From positions 4,172,501-4,236,500 of the forward strand of contig JAQFVV010000030.1 in NCBI GenBank assembly GCA_028023455.1: DNA of 64,000 bases, written 5' to 3'. The notes under the pieces were generated by a model. The model searched no databases and was not told where the DNA came from. It was given only the letters and a program-made list of their open reading frames with translations. Every line of letters begins with the position of its first letter. Positions within the stretch are counted from its first letter, which is position 1. The translations under genes and the position numbers were made by a program. This stretch comes from Epiperipatus broadwayi (taxonomy: Eukaryota > Onychophora > Udeonychophora > Euonychophora > Peripatidae). This document shows positions 35,296 through 47,092 of the stretch, one piece after another.

Positions 35296-35799
35296 TTAAA
35301 TAGCTTTTTTTTTATTTTTAATATTATCTCCTTTTTTTTTTTAATGCAGTATTAGCTTTTTACTTGTTCTCATGGCTAAAGACTTAATTGATCCATAATT
35401 CACACACAATGCCAATCTAAGCAAAACAAAATTCTTAACAGGTATTATGATGTAACTTATGAATAATCAAAATAAAATGCAAGATGTTTTAATGGCTTCT
35501 AAAAATGAATAAACAATCTAAGTGAGAAAATTTAAAAAATTTTCCTGGCTAAATATCTCATTATCAAACTACATAATAAAATGTATAATATGACTTAGTT
35601 ATTAATAAGTGTTAAAAATAAAATTATACAGGAGGTAAATATTTTTATTGAATGAAAATAAGTGAAATTATTTTTTTTTTTAATGTAGTTTTACACAGAG
35701 GCTAAACTCTCCATACTGTAGCACTACTCAGTGCAAGCCAGAATAATCAATGGATGCAAGATAGTTTATGTATAAAATCTCTATCTAGTGTCTACTCAT

Positions 35800-35858
35800 C
35801 CAATATCCCCAGGCAAGTTTCTAGCTTGTGGCTTTCATCAGTAAGGAGCCTTAGATCT
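35800..35858 (-). ncRNA. Hammerhead motif, copy 4 minus arm
   Basis: On the minus strand: CTGATGA (35,835-35,841), stem II AGC/GCT around CACAA, GAAA (35,818-35,821). The cleavage triplet reads GCC instead of GUC, so cleavage is expected to be lost. Stem II is a compensatory variant of GGC/GCC. Confidence 0.6.
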
Positions 35859-36170
35859 GAGAGCATTGCACCTAGATCTTAGGACCTAATGCAACACTCC
35901 AGTAGCTACCTTTTACCTTATTAACTAACTATAAAGCTTTGAGTCTTAATGTTTTCAATTCAAGCTTTATTGTAGGCTTGGATTGAAAGCATTATGCAAA
36001 GCTTTGAGTCCAAAATGAAAACTCATTTTCAATTCAAGTTTTATTATAAGTTTTAATTGAAAACATTATCCTGTTTTTATTTTGGATTCAAAACTTTGCA
36101 GTTAGCTAATAAGGTAAAAGGTGGCTACTGGAGGGTTGCATTAGGTCCTAAGATCTAGATGCAGTGCTTT

Positions 36171-36232
36171 CAGATCCAAGGCTCCCCATTGATGATAGCT
36201 GCAGGCTAGAAACTAGTCTGGGGATATTGGAC
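36171..36232 (+). ncRNA. Hammerhead motif, copy 4 plus arm (C3 mutated)
   Basis: TTGATGA at 36,189-36,195, GAAA at 36,209-36,212, GTC ending at 36,218. Stem II is the best in the window: TAGC pairs with GCTA across a TGCAG loop. The first core residue (C3) is T, which should impair catalysis. Confidence 0.6.
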
Positions 36233-36567
36233 AAGTAGGCACTAGATAGGGATTCTATGTACAAATCTCTTGATTACTCTGGCTTGAACTGAATGGTGCT
36301 TCTGTATGGAGAGTTTAACCTCTGTGCAAACAGCTTGTGTAAGCATAGAAAATAGTGATCATGTTATGTTTAATGGTTAAGTAAACAAGTTTTCTGAGAA
36401 TTAAAAATAATTAAAGGATTTTAAAAATAAAATGTTTTAACAAGAAGGTGCAAATGGGATGTAAGAGTTTCATCAGTTGTTTTACGTAAAATTGATTTAC
36501 TTTGGCTGGTTCTAATAAAACATTTAAGTTATTTGATCAGTAAACAATGTATGAAAATTTAAAATCA

Positions 36568-38605
36568 TCAACCATTATCAATCCACTGTAAGGTGAAGGT
36601 CTCTCCAAGTTCAATCCATCTCTGATCTTTAGCTTCTCTACTCCACATCACCCCTGCACACTTTTTTATTTCATTCATCCCTCTTACATGTGGTCTCTTT
36701 CTGGATCCTTTATAATCTCTTGGAATCCAGTTTAAGATTTTAATTGTCCATCTATTGTCATCTCTTCTAGCAATATGTCTAGCCCAACTCCACTCCTATC
36801 TTTTAACTTTTTCAATGAGGTCAGTAACACCTGTTTGTTCTCTTACCCATACATTGCGTTTTCGATCTCTTCTTGTTACTCCCAACATGCATATCTTCAC
36901 ACTCCTTTAATTGGTTTGAAGTCTCTGTATTGCTCTTCTATTAAGTTTCCAAGTCTCAAATCCATAAGTAAGAACTGGTAAAACATATTTGTTAAAAACC
37001 TTCCTTTTCAAACACATAGGCATATTTCCTTTTAGTATCAAGTTATTTCTACCAAAAGCACTCCAACCAAGTTTAATTCTATGATTAATTTCATCCATTA
37101 TGTTTGCATCTGTATTAATAATCTGACCAAGGTATTTGTAACTGTTAAATTCTTCTAATTCATCATAATCAATCTTTATTTTCATATTTTGAGCAAATTG
37201 ATTAAACATTACTTCAGTCTTTTTAACATTTATCTTTAATCCTACTTTCATCTGATAACCTGCAACATTTCCTGCAGCTCTGAAGCATTATTTGCAAAAA
37301 CAACTACATCATCTGCAAAATCTAAATGGCTTAAATAATCTCCATTTACTTTCACTCCTTTAGTTTCCCATTTTAATCCACAAAATACTTCTTGTAGCAC
37401 TGCTGTAAAAAGTTTTGGAGATATGGAGTTACCTTGTCTTACACCCTTCTCAATGTTGACTTTCCCAGTATCATTATGTAATCTAATTGTTGCTGTTGCA
37501 TTTTTATAAATATTCTTTAAAATATGACAATATCCTGGATCTATACCTTGATGATCCAATGCTTTAATCACTGAAGAAATGTTTATAGAATCAAATGCCT
37601 TTTCATAATCTACAAATCCAAAACATAATGGCAACTCATATTCATTTGTCCTTTCTATAACTTCTCTCAATACCTGGATATGATCTACTGTACTAAAACC
37701 ACTTTTAAATCCAGCTTGTTCTCTTGGTTGGTGGAAATCCAATGTTCTCTGTAGATGAGTTGTAATTATCTTGGTAAAAAATTTGTATAAAACTGATAAA
37801 AGGCTGATAGGTCTGTAATTTCTAATATCTTCTTTATCACCTTTTTTAAATATTAATATTATTACTGCATTCTTCCAATCATCCGGTACATCTTTATCAT
37901 TAAGACATTTGGTATATAACTTTGCTAAAAAAATTTCTGTTTCTTCACCTGCTTCTTTTATTACATCAATTATAATTCCACCATTACCTGGCACCTTTTT
38001 TTTCTTTATATATTTAATTGCATATCTCACTTCTTCATTTAAAATTCTGGGCAATTCAGAAGATGTAATAGATATAGGAGATACTTGTTCTTTATTACTA
38101 TATAATTCTCGATAAAAGTCTTCTACCCATTTCATGATGTCATCTCTCTTTTTAGTAATAATTCCATCTTTTCTTCTTATTGCAGATATAAATTTCCTAC
38201 CAATACCAAAATGTTGGTTTACATTCTTGAGACATTTATTTTCTTTAACAGCTTTCCTTCCTAGTTCACAGTTATACTTTCTTAAATCATTTTCAATTCT
38301 TTTTCGCACCATTTTACAAAATTTGAGATATTCAATTATTTTAAATGCATCATTTTTGTATATTTTCATATTCCTTCTTCATAAATTCTCTAGTCTCAGT
38401 AGAAATTTCATTGGTCAATTGCTGCTTTTCTCTATCAGCTATCTTTGTTGCAGTTTTTACAAGTGTATCAGTTATTTTCTTATTAATTTCATTCAAATCT
38501 GAACCATGTTCAAAATCTACTAATACTTGAAACTGATTTGTAAGTTCTAATTTAAATTCATTAGAATAGTTCTGAAGATTATCAACTGTAAATATTGTTT
38601 TTCTT
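36568..38605 (-). pseudogene. RTE-type LINE, reverse transcriptase with few defects, 5' truncated
   Basis: Read on the minus strand, it starts near 38,605 with TVDNLQNYSNEFKLELTNQF, in a different frame from the main ORF (38,369-37,248, 373 codons). The main ORF holds the RT core in order: NYRPISLLSVLYKFFTKII near residue 188, AGFKSGFSTVDHI, FVDYEKAFDS with the first catalytic Asp, GVRQGNSISPKLFT, and LDFADDVVVFAN with the catalytic Asp pair. A frameshift at 37,250 leads to MKVGLKINVKKTEVMFNQ and YVLPVLTYGFETWKL. Stops near 36,905 and 36,813 interrupt the C-terminal part, which ends WIELGETFTLQWIDNG. The endonuclease domain is missing. The 3' end is GGTTGATGATT-like. The domain series and tail fit the RTE clade. 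It cannot move by itself. Confidence 0.85.
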
Positions 38606-39070
38606 AATAATCAATGACCACCTCCTGTGTTAAATTTATTAAGAACATTACAATTTTGAAATATGTATTTTTTGTTAGTCAAAATATAGTGGGAAACACC
38701 ACATAAAAAATTAAATAATAGTGTAAATGTTTTATCACTGAAGGAATATACTTTTGCTAATAAAAAATGTGAATAAGTTTATGCATGAGAGATTTTCAAT
38801 AGGTTTTCAAACAAACAGGATTAAGTTTTAATGTATGACCAGAAAATGAGTAGGATGGTGAAGCATTCCAAAGCATTATTCTGGATGTACACACTATTTG
38901 ATCAATAGCTTATGTTATTTAATTGCTTATATAATATCAGCTGGCCTGAGAAGAGGAGGGGAGCAGTGCAATTGTTTCATTTGCAGATATTTCCTATCCA
39001 TACTAGCATTTTCACAAGCTTATCCAAAAAATAATATGAAAACTTTTGAAAAAAACAATTTCAAATTTAC
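38606..39070. other. A+T-rich DNA without recognisable gene
   Basis: Nothing recognised between the RTE copy and the next foldback element. Confidence 0.5.
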
Positions 39071-39083
39071 TAAATAAATATTT

Positions 39084-39293
39084 AAGTAACTAGAGGGATT
39101 TGAACTTATGATTTTTCAGTCTATATTAATCATCTGCTCCATCTCAAGCAACCGACACACACGACCAAGTACATCATGTGTGTCGGTTGTTTGAGATGAA
39201 ATAGAGGACAAATACAGACTGTAAAATCCTGAGTTCAAATCACTCTTGTTATTTATATAGAAAACATTCAATACACTGAATGAACAGGTTAAT
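39084..39293. mobile_element. Foldback element with 34-nt tail and 13-bp target duplication
   Basis: The inverted arms of about 80 bp meet around ACGACCAAGTACATC, with CAACCGACACACA/TGTGTGTCGGTTG at the centre. The 13-bp direct repeat TAAATAAATATTT lies at 39,071-39,083 and 39,294-39,306. A 34-nt tail (39,260-39,293) follows the right arm and has no partner. The outer arms contain GAGTTCAAATCA, close to a tRNA B-box, so a tRNA-like part is possible. No ORF. Confidence 0.75.
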
Positions 39294-39306
39294 TAAATAA
39301 ATATTT

Positions 39307-40160
39307 TTGTTTTAAGGTATTATTTAATTGTTGTTTCCAAAATTATTTTTTTAAACATTAATGTTTTATTTTAACATGTGTTTTATTTTTCATGTTTCTT
39401 TTATAGAAATAAATGTGGATAAAATACATAGGTATTCACTGAACACATTAAGTGACTAAAACTGTATTTTCAAGTTTTTTCTTGCAAAAGTGCTGGAAAA
39501 AATGTCATTTAATTTGCAAATTTTATTTCATAGAATTGGGGGGCTAAAATTTACCTTACACAGCGGCGCTTCTTAGTCATGCAGCAGACCTGTTTAGACA
39601 AGATTATTGTTGACAAATAATTTTTGGCATTTCCTACACAAATTGAAAGCAGATATTGTCATGATGACATGCTTTCTTCATCCATTATTATTTGAGTTAG
39701 ATCGTTCAGTTGTTATTGTATTTTTTTATCAAGCAGTATCATATAGTCAGTCCAAATAATTATTTTCTAAGCCATTTATTTATTGAATGAAAAAATGTAG
39801 GTAACGCTGTTTATAAGAGGAATATTTTCTTTTAAAAAATAATATCCACATTATCTGCATGAAATGAAAATTGAGTTTTATTAAAGGCTGTCTATTATTA
39901 GAATTGATATTTAACAGAAAATACTGAGAATTAAGAATATTTAGTTGAGCCTTTCTGGTTCTTCAAGTCATATCCAATGCACAATTAAAAGTTACCGTTT
40001 CTTGCAAAGTATGATTTTTTTATAGCTGATTTGTAGATATTGTGACTTGTTCTGACATCATTACTTTTTTTTTTATGCATTGTTCAATCGTTATTAATAT
40101 GGAATGAATTATTTTTCAGTATTTATTTTTTTTTTTTGCAATATATATATATTCATATAA
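39307..40160. other. A+T-rich DNA without recognisable gene
   Basis: No gene recognised. Poly-T tracts near 40,065 and 40,130. Confidence 0.5.
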
Positions 40161-40164
40161 TTCA

Positions 40165-40810
40165 ATAATTAAAACACTTTTCTTTTCAAAAACTTTATTT
40201 GTTGTATATATATATCCACTTGTTCCAATGTTTCAACTATTTGTACTCTATAGTCATTTTCAAGGATCTAAATAAAACGTATTACATTATAACAAACTTC
40301 ACATAATAAACCCAAAAATACCAAAAAAATCAAAACAATATAAAAAACACACAAAAAAATATATAAACCCCATAAAAATTAAAATAAATAAAATACATTA
40401 AAATCAATTAAATTAAAACACAAAATATACACCACACTTACTTGACGCCCTTCTCAAAAAACTTTCCCTTTTTACATTTTCTTTTATCCAAAAAACCAAT
40501 TGTTACCATAAAACACTTAATTCCTTTTTCTTTTTATATATAAACTCTCTTTTACCATTCTTTCTTTATATAATCTAACTCCCTCCAACATTTTAATCAT
40601 AAAATCTGTATGTCCAACTTCCTTACTATGTATATTTACATTAGAATTCCTATCTCTCAAATGCTGTTTCAATCTTGTCTCTAATTTGTTCTTTGTTGTA
40701 CCAATATATGATACGTCTCTATTATCTTTTTTACAATCCAAACATTCTATTTTATATATATTGTGTAAAAATTATGCATTGCATTTTTTAATCTGTTTTC
40801 TTTCATTGCC
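40165..40810 (-). pseudogene. Penelope-like element 3' fragment with GIY-YIG endonuclease
   Basis: The minus-strand reading is open from about 40,770 to a stop at 40,517. It gives HNIYKIECLDCKKDN, then SYIGTTKNKLETRLKQH and a C-terminal KESLYIKRKRN. IYKI, the Cys pair, YIG and RLKQH with its His form the GIY-YIG nuclease core that Penelope-like elements carry after their reverse transcriptase. The Arg of RLKQH is present. Reverse transcriptase is absent, so the copy is 5' truncated. About 340 bp of non-coding 3' sequence follow, ending with GATCCTTGAAAATGACTAT and AATAGTTGAAACATTGGAAC at 40,265-40,225, a stem-plus-GAAAC layout like Penelope-type ends. Confidence 0.75.
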
Positions 40811-40869
40811 TTATCTTTAATTATGACCAGAACTTCTTTTTAAAAAAAATGTTATTCTCAATAATTTTT

Positions 40870-43020
40870 ATTTTTTTATAATAGGTTTTTTATTTGGATG
40901 CATTGTTTTATGTTCTTTTCTTTATACATTTATCTCTACATAATACGTCCGAGATACTCATTGTGAAAGCAACAACTTCTTGCACTCAAATTTATATAGT
41001 TTCGGGCAGGGGAAAACACACACAAATATATTTAAATACAGTAGAAACAATACCTTGGCTGGATACTTATAATTATTCAGACTATCAATGAAGATATGTA
41101 TTCATACTCTTTTAAATTGTGTTTCAGATTTAATATGTCAGTCTATACTCAGTTTCAAGAAAAGTTGTTCATTAATCCTTTCATTTGCCATATGAATTTT
41201 CTTTTCTTTTCATGTTTTTCCAACTTAAACTTTTTATTCAATTCTTTTTAAACAAATTCCACTTTTTAGTTTAATAAGCATTAATCTAGAGTCCTTACTA
41301 AGGTATGTCATTGCTTTCTCATGGATCTCTAGATATAAAATAAATTTTTAATACTTCAAAATATTTATAGAAGTTGATTTTTGTTTTAATAAATGCACAT
41401 AAATTTAGCACCTTTTTTAACATCTAATATTTTTTATATGAAGAAAACAAGATATGGAATTGTAGATTTTTTTTTAGCAGGGGGGGGAGGGGAGTGCTTA
41501 CGGTTATCTTTCATAATATCAAAAACTCATAAAGAATGTATTATCTAAATACAAAAAAAAAAATAGGCTTAATAATCATCATAGATAAAATTTGAAAAAT
41601 CTGGATTTTGATAACTTGTCCCTAATTAAAATTTATCTTGCTTTCATTATATTTTCAGTGGATAGTTTAAATACACATAGATTTATTATACTTGCGCATA
41701 AATACACATAGATTTATTATACTTGCGCATTTTTAGCTTTATATATTGTTTTTTTAGAAAATATGTATGATTGTTTCAGTATTTTAGGTTTGTCAATTTT
41801 ATTATTTATTTATTTTTTCGCAAGATATAAATTAATTCTGAAAGAAAAGGTTGGTGAGTTGTTGTTTTTATCTCACATATAATATGAAAATGTTTATTTT
41901 TTTTCCTTTCAGTTTTTAGTCATTCTTGTGTAAATTAAAAAATAAAATTTTGCAGCACTTTTTATTTCTTTTAAAATGTTCTCAAGTAAATTAGTATATA
42001 TTACTACAATTTATTTATCTCAGGAATTTTTAATTTTGTAAACAACTAATTTTTGCCCATACAAAAATAATTTATTAAAATAGTTTTTAATACCTTTGCT
42101 ATCTAAATATAAGCATATATAATCCTAACAATTTGTTATAAAATCCTCAGCAATTTAAAATCAAAAACAAAAGAAAATTTGGAAAGATTCTATTTAAATA
42201 ACCAAATAGTAAGTCACTTGGAAAATCATATGATATTCAAGCACCAGGTTGAGGTTTGATCCAGGAAGTTTTAGCTCTAGTCTGTTCTATTTATACTACA
42301 TCTTGCAAGTCAGAAATATTCCATAAATACAGTAATTATTAAACAGAATTCAATTTGTAGGGATATTTAAACTCATTATTGTACTGACATTTTTTTTTTT
42401 CTATTCAAGATATTCTTGAGAACAGTCATTAACTTCATATTATAGTCATTAAATTTTCATCCAAAATCCTAATCTTTTTTTTTTTTTCTGAGCTTTATTT
42501 TCTGCAATTATTTTGCCATTTAATAATTAGTTTCGTGATTACTGTTTCAGTCTTGTTATCTACATAAATCTTGTACAATTCTTAGCAGATGGTCTGCTAA
42601 TGGTTTGTTTTATTAAAACTTCAGAGAATTTAAAAAAATAAAGAAGCATTTCTATAGTTGTCCTTATACTCATTTATTCTATTGCTCAAGATGGATATCA
42701 CAAATTATTAAGTTTAAGTATAGCCTAGAATAGATTTAAAAACCAAATCATTAAATTATTTAAATATATGTAGATAACTATCACAGTGTTGATGTATTAG
42801 TGTGTTGCTATCTTTAATTATCTGCCAGTTGGGTATACAGTAGTGTAGTAAACACATACGCTTACTTTAAGCATAGTAGGATATATAAATTTTACAAGTT
42901 TATAAATGATTTTTAATTTATTAGTATACTGCTATCTTTTTCCTTTCACTAACATCTAAATACAAATTTTATTTATCAGCTTTTACAACTGTTTACATTT
43001 ACTTTTTTTTTTTTTTTTTG
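40870..43020. other. A+T-rich DNA, one short tandem duplication, possible SINE scrap
   Basis: No gene recognised. Near 42,205-42,270 TAAGTCACTTGG and GGTTTGATCCAGG are weakly A-box- and B-box-like and may be a tRNA-derived SINE scrap. A run of G lies near 41,480. Confidence 0.4.
41669..41730. repeat. Exact 31-bp tandem duplication
   Basis: The 31-bp unit (AAATACACATAGATTT... ending CTTGCGCAT) occurs at 41,669-41,699 and 41,700-41,730 without a mismatch, a recent slippage or repair event. Confidence 0.9.
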
Positions 43021-43081
43021 TGCGTTTAAATGGAAAACCAGTTATTGATGCAGGTGATTATTCTTATTGCTTGTTCTCCAG

Positions 43082-43111
43082 ATGAGCCATTTCCACCTTT
43101 GCCATGGTCCA
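43082..43111 (+). CDS. Possible 30-nt host exon (unassigned)
   Basis: A typical acceptor (ATTATTCTTATTGCTTGTTCTCCAG after a long poly-T tract) precedes 30 nt that end in CCA followed by a strong donor GTGAGT. The 30 nt are unusually rich in G+C for this window. Two frames are open: one reads EPFPPLPWS between split codons, the other MSHFHLCHGP. I do not recognise the protein. The exon would be very short, so chance is possible, but the acceptor, donor and composition agree. Strand and limits come from splice signals only. Confidence 0.3.
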
Positions 43112-43967
43112 GTGAGTATCAAGGGAGCCTGGCAGTCTGAGACTTTGCTGAAGCATTCTCTGTAGGCAGATAAAAACAATGAAGGTTAAAAAGTGATAAG
43201 CTATCTTCAGTTCCTATTGGATGAAATATTTTGGAACGAAAAAAATATATTTAATTAATAACAAGATTTACAAACAGATTGCCAGTCAAAAATAAAAATG
43301 TTCCTAATGCCAGAACTAGTAAAAATATATATATATATAGAAAATTACTTTAAAAAGGAAGACTTCCATAATTTCTAGTTAGTAAGCATGATATTATCTA
43401 TTTTGATTCTTCTCTTTTAGTATGTATTTCATTTATTATTGTTAAAAAGCTTAACATAAACATTTTTGAGAATGTAATATATAGTTTCAGATTAGAAATT
43501 TATAGGCGTAATATTTAATTATGTTTTGTGTGTCACTAGACAATGTTGTTTTTCTTTAGTAAATAAAGAAATAATGAGCTTTTATTTAGTCATAATTTAC
43601 TGTAAGGGAGGGTAGATAAAGTTTTTGTTTACATCATTCTAAAATTTCATCTGATCAAAATAAGATTTATTTTGTCTTTTAAATCCCTTTTCATAATTTT
43701 AATTTAAAATTAGTTATCATGGATATATATATAATCCTATAACCACAAGTTCATGATTATTTAGGTCTTTAGTCATAGAAATTAAAAATAATATTAAAAC
43801 TACATGAAATACAGATACTGTATACATATAATCATAATATCTTAATTGCATTTTAAAAATTATTTAACATCTCCACATTTAATACTTTTATGTATCTTGA
43901 TGAAAATTGCTTATATATATCTTAAAATATGAGAGCTGATTTAAAAGAATGCCTTTATTGCTTCTAG

Positions 43968-44049
43968 GAAGTACTAGAAAATGGAATGGATCCAAGAATC
44001 TTATGCTCCAAATTCAGATGATGTACCATTGCAGGAATTCATATAAATT
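43968..44049 (+). CDS. Possible second exon (unassigned)
   Basis: TTTATTGCTTCTAG precedes an 82-nt stretch that ends before GTAAGT at 44,050. One frame is open throughout: STRKWNGSKNLMLQIQMMYH and on to CRNSYKL. This frame is in phase with the EPFPPLPWS frame of the candidate exon at 43,082 (joining codon AGA). The protein is not recognised, and phase agreement has a one-in-three chance. An old repeat fragment is an alternative. Confidence 0.2.
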
Positions 44050-44153
44050 GTAAGTGAAGTTGTAGGTATTGGTATACCACCAAATCTAATTTATTAATAT
44101 TTTTCAGTAATAATAACCTTCTTCTTAGAAACTCTTATCTCCCTTACATGTAA

Positions 44154-44450
44154 ACAAGGCAAAACTCTCCATACAGTAGTGCCACCCTGTGCCAACCAGA
44201 GTAATCAATGGATGCCAGAAAGCTTGTGCATAAAATCCCTATCTAATGCCTACTCATCCAACGTCGCCAGACCAGTTTCTGGCTTGTGGCCTTCATCAGT
44301 GAAAAGCTTTGGATCTGAGAGTACTGCACTTAGATCTTAGGATCTAATGCAACCCTCCAGCAACCACCTTTTATCTCTACTTAACTATGAGAATGAAATT
44401 GAAAACACAATATTTCCAATCTAAGCTCAATAGCTTATATAGTCATACAT
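44154..44450 (-). mobile_element. Hammerhead-ribozyme element, copy 5 (single arm)
   Basis: A single minus-strand copy from the GCAAAACTCTCC end at 44,158 through the hammerhead motif to TCTAAGCTCAATAGCTTATATAG near 44,440. There is no opposite arm, no tail and no clear target duplication. It is a truncated monomer. Confidence 0.75.
44258..44320 (-). ncRNA. Hammerhead motif, copy 5
   Basis: On the minus strand: CTGATGA (44,293-44,299), stem II GGC/GCC with loop CACAA, GAAA (44,276-44,279), stem III AC-TG-GT and GTC ending before 44,269. All core residues are intact. Stem I next to the core is weakened (TTTTCA against TGGCGA). Confidence 0.7.
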
Positions 44451-46395
44451 ATCCTTATATATTAACAAGCATATCCCTGTTGATTACGTATGTATGCACG
44501 AAACAACGTATTATTCGCATTTGCCTTTTATAACAGTATTACATCTATTTTTAAAATTATCTTAATATATGTTTAAAATGATAAATTGAAAAAATAATAT
44601 GGCTTAGCTTTGCTGATATCATTGCGCCAATTCAAATTATTTGTTGTTAAATGGGTGATAAAAACAAGGATGGAAAACTGATCAAACTCTCACCACTAAG
44701 GAATGTCTACTGCACTGTTGATCTATGAAGAACTTGAAAAGATTCTGCAATCAACTGTTTAAAAACTTAATTTACTCGTTTATTTTTACATGAAAGAATA
44801 TTAAAATGTTCAAAGCAATTTTAAATAGTTTGGTGATGGCAGACTTAGTTTTTTATATAGTCCAATGTATAAGAATGAAATAATAGTTGCATTTTTTTAA
44901 AAAATAGGTGTTTAATTATAAACATATCGTAGGAATTTTGCTGTGTATTCTTTAGAAACAATTGCTACTCATGTTAATTGACAATTTGGATTTTTAAGTT
45001 TGGAATGTTTCTGAATAATAAAATTTTTTTAAGGAGTAACATGGATATGGATAAATCTATTCTTGAATTCGTTAAAAAGAATACTGACAATGACTATTAT
45101 TATAATTTGGTGTGTGATATTCTGTTTGGTAGAATAATAAAATGAATTAACAGTATTTAAAGACAGAAATTCAAACAATAGGCAAGACTCAAGAATTATT
45201 GGTGGATTAAAATTGCAGTCATTTAACAATGGCTGTAAATGACGTGAAAAATGATTACACTTATCATCATTTGCATATGATAATAAGGGTATAGCAGATG
45301 GAAGTATTTTCATCATCTTCCAATAATGTTGCAAGAATGCCGATGACTGGTTTTAACGATATATTCATCCTACTAACTCATTTACATTTGATATCTTTTT
45401 CAGTAATTATATATTTCTTATCATGCCTTATTCAGTCATATACTTTTTTGTGATATAAAATAGAACAATGGAACTTTATTTCTACTATATTTTCTGCGAT
45501 TTCTATTAATAATAATATGATTTTCTTTTTTTCTTATGCCTGATAGTTTGTTTTGCTTTTTTTTTTTTTTGTGTATGATTTAGTTTTTGTTTTGCTTTTT
45601 TGATATTGGTATAATTGGGTTATTTTAATTTTTAGATTTTTCACCAGAATTGTATGTTTGATTCAGAATTTTTAATGAAGTCTATCATTAATTAATTCTT
45701 TATATTTGATGCACTTAGTTGTGAATCCATTCATTCCTCTTTTATTGTTTTGATTTTTATGCATGAGTTTGATAACATATCTTGTCACTTAATAACATTC
45801 TATTAAAGTACTCTAATAATCATTTTATTTATTTTTATCAGCTGTTATTTTCAGTGTATTCAATTTCATATTAATGATTTTCTGAAATTTTATTTATTCA
45901 TTTATTGTTATTCCTTTAAGTGGTGACTCCTTTCTAGATTTCCACTTCTGTACATTTTTATTTTCTTTTTTTTTTTTTTTTGGATCTGTTTTTAGATATG
46001 TTTCTGACTTTTGTATGTTATTATTTATTTACAGCTTCAAATGAGACATACTTTGTGCAACAAATTTTTTTAATCTCTAGACATGATTTGCATGATTCCC
46101 CTACAAACTGTCTATGGCATTGAATCTGCAATGCCTGCTATTAACAGCTGTAATCCATTTTCAATTTCTAGCAATAGAAGTTTTAATTTAAAAATTAGTT
46201 TTTGTGAATAATTAATTCTGTTATAGCTAGATGTCAGGAGCTACTGGGGATATAAAAAAATTTAATAAAAGAAAATGCTTTCAACAATTGAAATTAGAAG
46301 CTTGTCTTATCATATTGAGTACAGTTGAAAAAATGCTAGCGTGCTTGTGCGGCATTGTCGTTCATTTGTAAGATGAAAATAAAATAATAGGTTTA
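44451..46395. other. A+T-rich DNA without recognisable gene
   Basis: Poly-T tracts near 45,560 and 45,970; short ORFs have no recognisable family. Confidence 0.5.
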
Positions 46396-46408
46396 TATAA
46401 ATTCTGTT

Positions 46409-46677
46409 GATTATTCTTCACGTATAAATCATGATAAACAGAGCAGCCAAAAATTTAAAAAATATTAATCACAACGAACAATCTGCCAAGCGCTTTCGGT
46501 ACTGTATACCAGAATCATGGCAACATATGTCGCCATGATTCTGGTATACTGTACTGAAAGTGCTTGGTAGATTGTTCGTTGTGATTAATATTTTTTAATT
46601 TTTGGCTGCTCTGTTTACAATCACGATTTATATGTGAAGAATAATTTTCATTATCTAACGGAGTTTTTTGTATTATT
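46409..46677. mobile_element. Foldback element with 31-nt tail and 13-bp target duplication
   Basis: Inverted arms of about 115 bp (46,409-46,523 and 46,531-46,646) contain GAGCAGCC/GGCTGCTC and CAACGAACAATCTGCC-type sequence and meet at ACATATGT. The exact 13-bp direct repeat TATAAATTCTGTT lies at 46,396-46,408 and 46,678-46,690. The 31 nt at 46,647-46,677 have no partner. Arms are about 95% alike, so it is fairly recent. No ORF, no hammerhead core seen. Confidence 0.8.
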
Positions 46678-46954
46678 TATAAATTCTGTTTATTTTTTAT
46701 TATAATATTAAAATTTTTATTTCTAAATACTTGGCAAATAAAACTTTATTATGATCAGAGAATAAAAATGCCTTCATTCAAAAGATATCAAAATCTTTTT
46801 TCCAGTATTTTGTTGACTTTTTTATCAATTCAATTAATCCTTGAAGAGGATTTTGAGTATTTGAAGTTATGCTTTAGTTAGATACATATGAAAAGTATTA
46901 AGTTTTGGACGAATTTATTTATTCATGCCAAAACATTTTTATAGCCTGAAGTTA

Positions 46955-46985
46955 TTTGTTTTGTTTGTTTGTTTGTTTGTTTTTG
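46955..46985. repeat. TTTG microsatellite
   Basis: About six units of TTTG/GTTT in a row. Confidence 0.85.
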
Positions 46986-47092
46986 ACAATTTACTTCTGC
47001 TTATTAGTCATTTTTGTTTATTGAATTCATGTTTACAACTAAAAATGTAAAAATTGGAGGCTGAAAATAGAAAATAAGACTTTATTTAGTCA

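Larger units (their letters stand above)
35692..36380. mobile_element. Hammerhead-ribozyme element, copy 4 (head-to-head)
   Basis: A minus-strand arm (35,692 to about 35,990) and a plus-strand arm (about 36,000-36,329) each carry a hammerhead motif. The outer ends TTACACAGAGGCTAAACTC and GAGTTTAACCTCTGTGCAAA pair. About 50 nt of tail follow on the right (to about 36,380, TGATCATGTTATG). A clear target duplication was not found. The sequence differs more from the other copies, so it is older or a separate subfamily. Confidence 0.75.

Noticed and set aside
38134-38502. Plus-strand ORF of 122 codons
   Set aside because: It lies opposite the RTE coding strand and is a shadow of the conserved reverse frame.
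45029-45334. Minus-strand ORF of 101 codons
   Set aside because: Composition is that of A+T-rich random sequence, no domain or homologue recognised, no splice or start context.
46409-46677. Hammerhead motif in the 46.4-kb foldback
   Set aside because: A GGTA/TACC stem before GAAAG looks similar to stem II, but no CUGANGA core is present.
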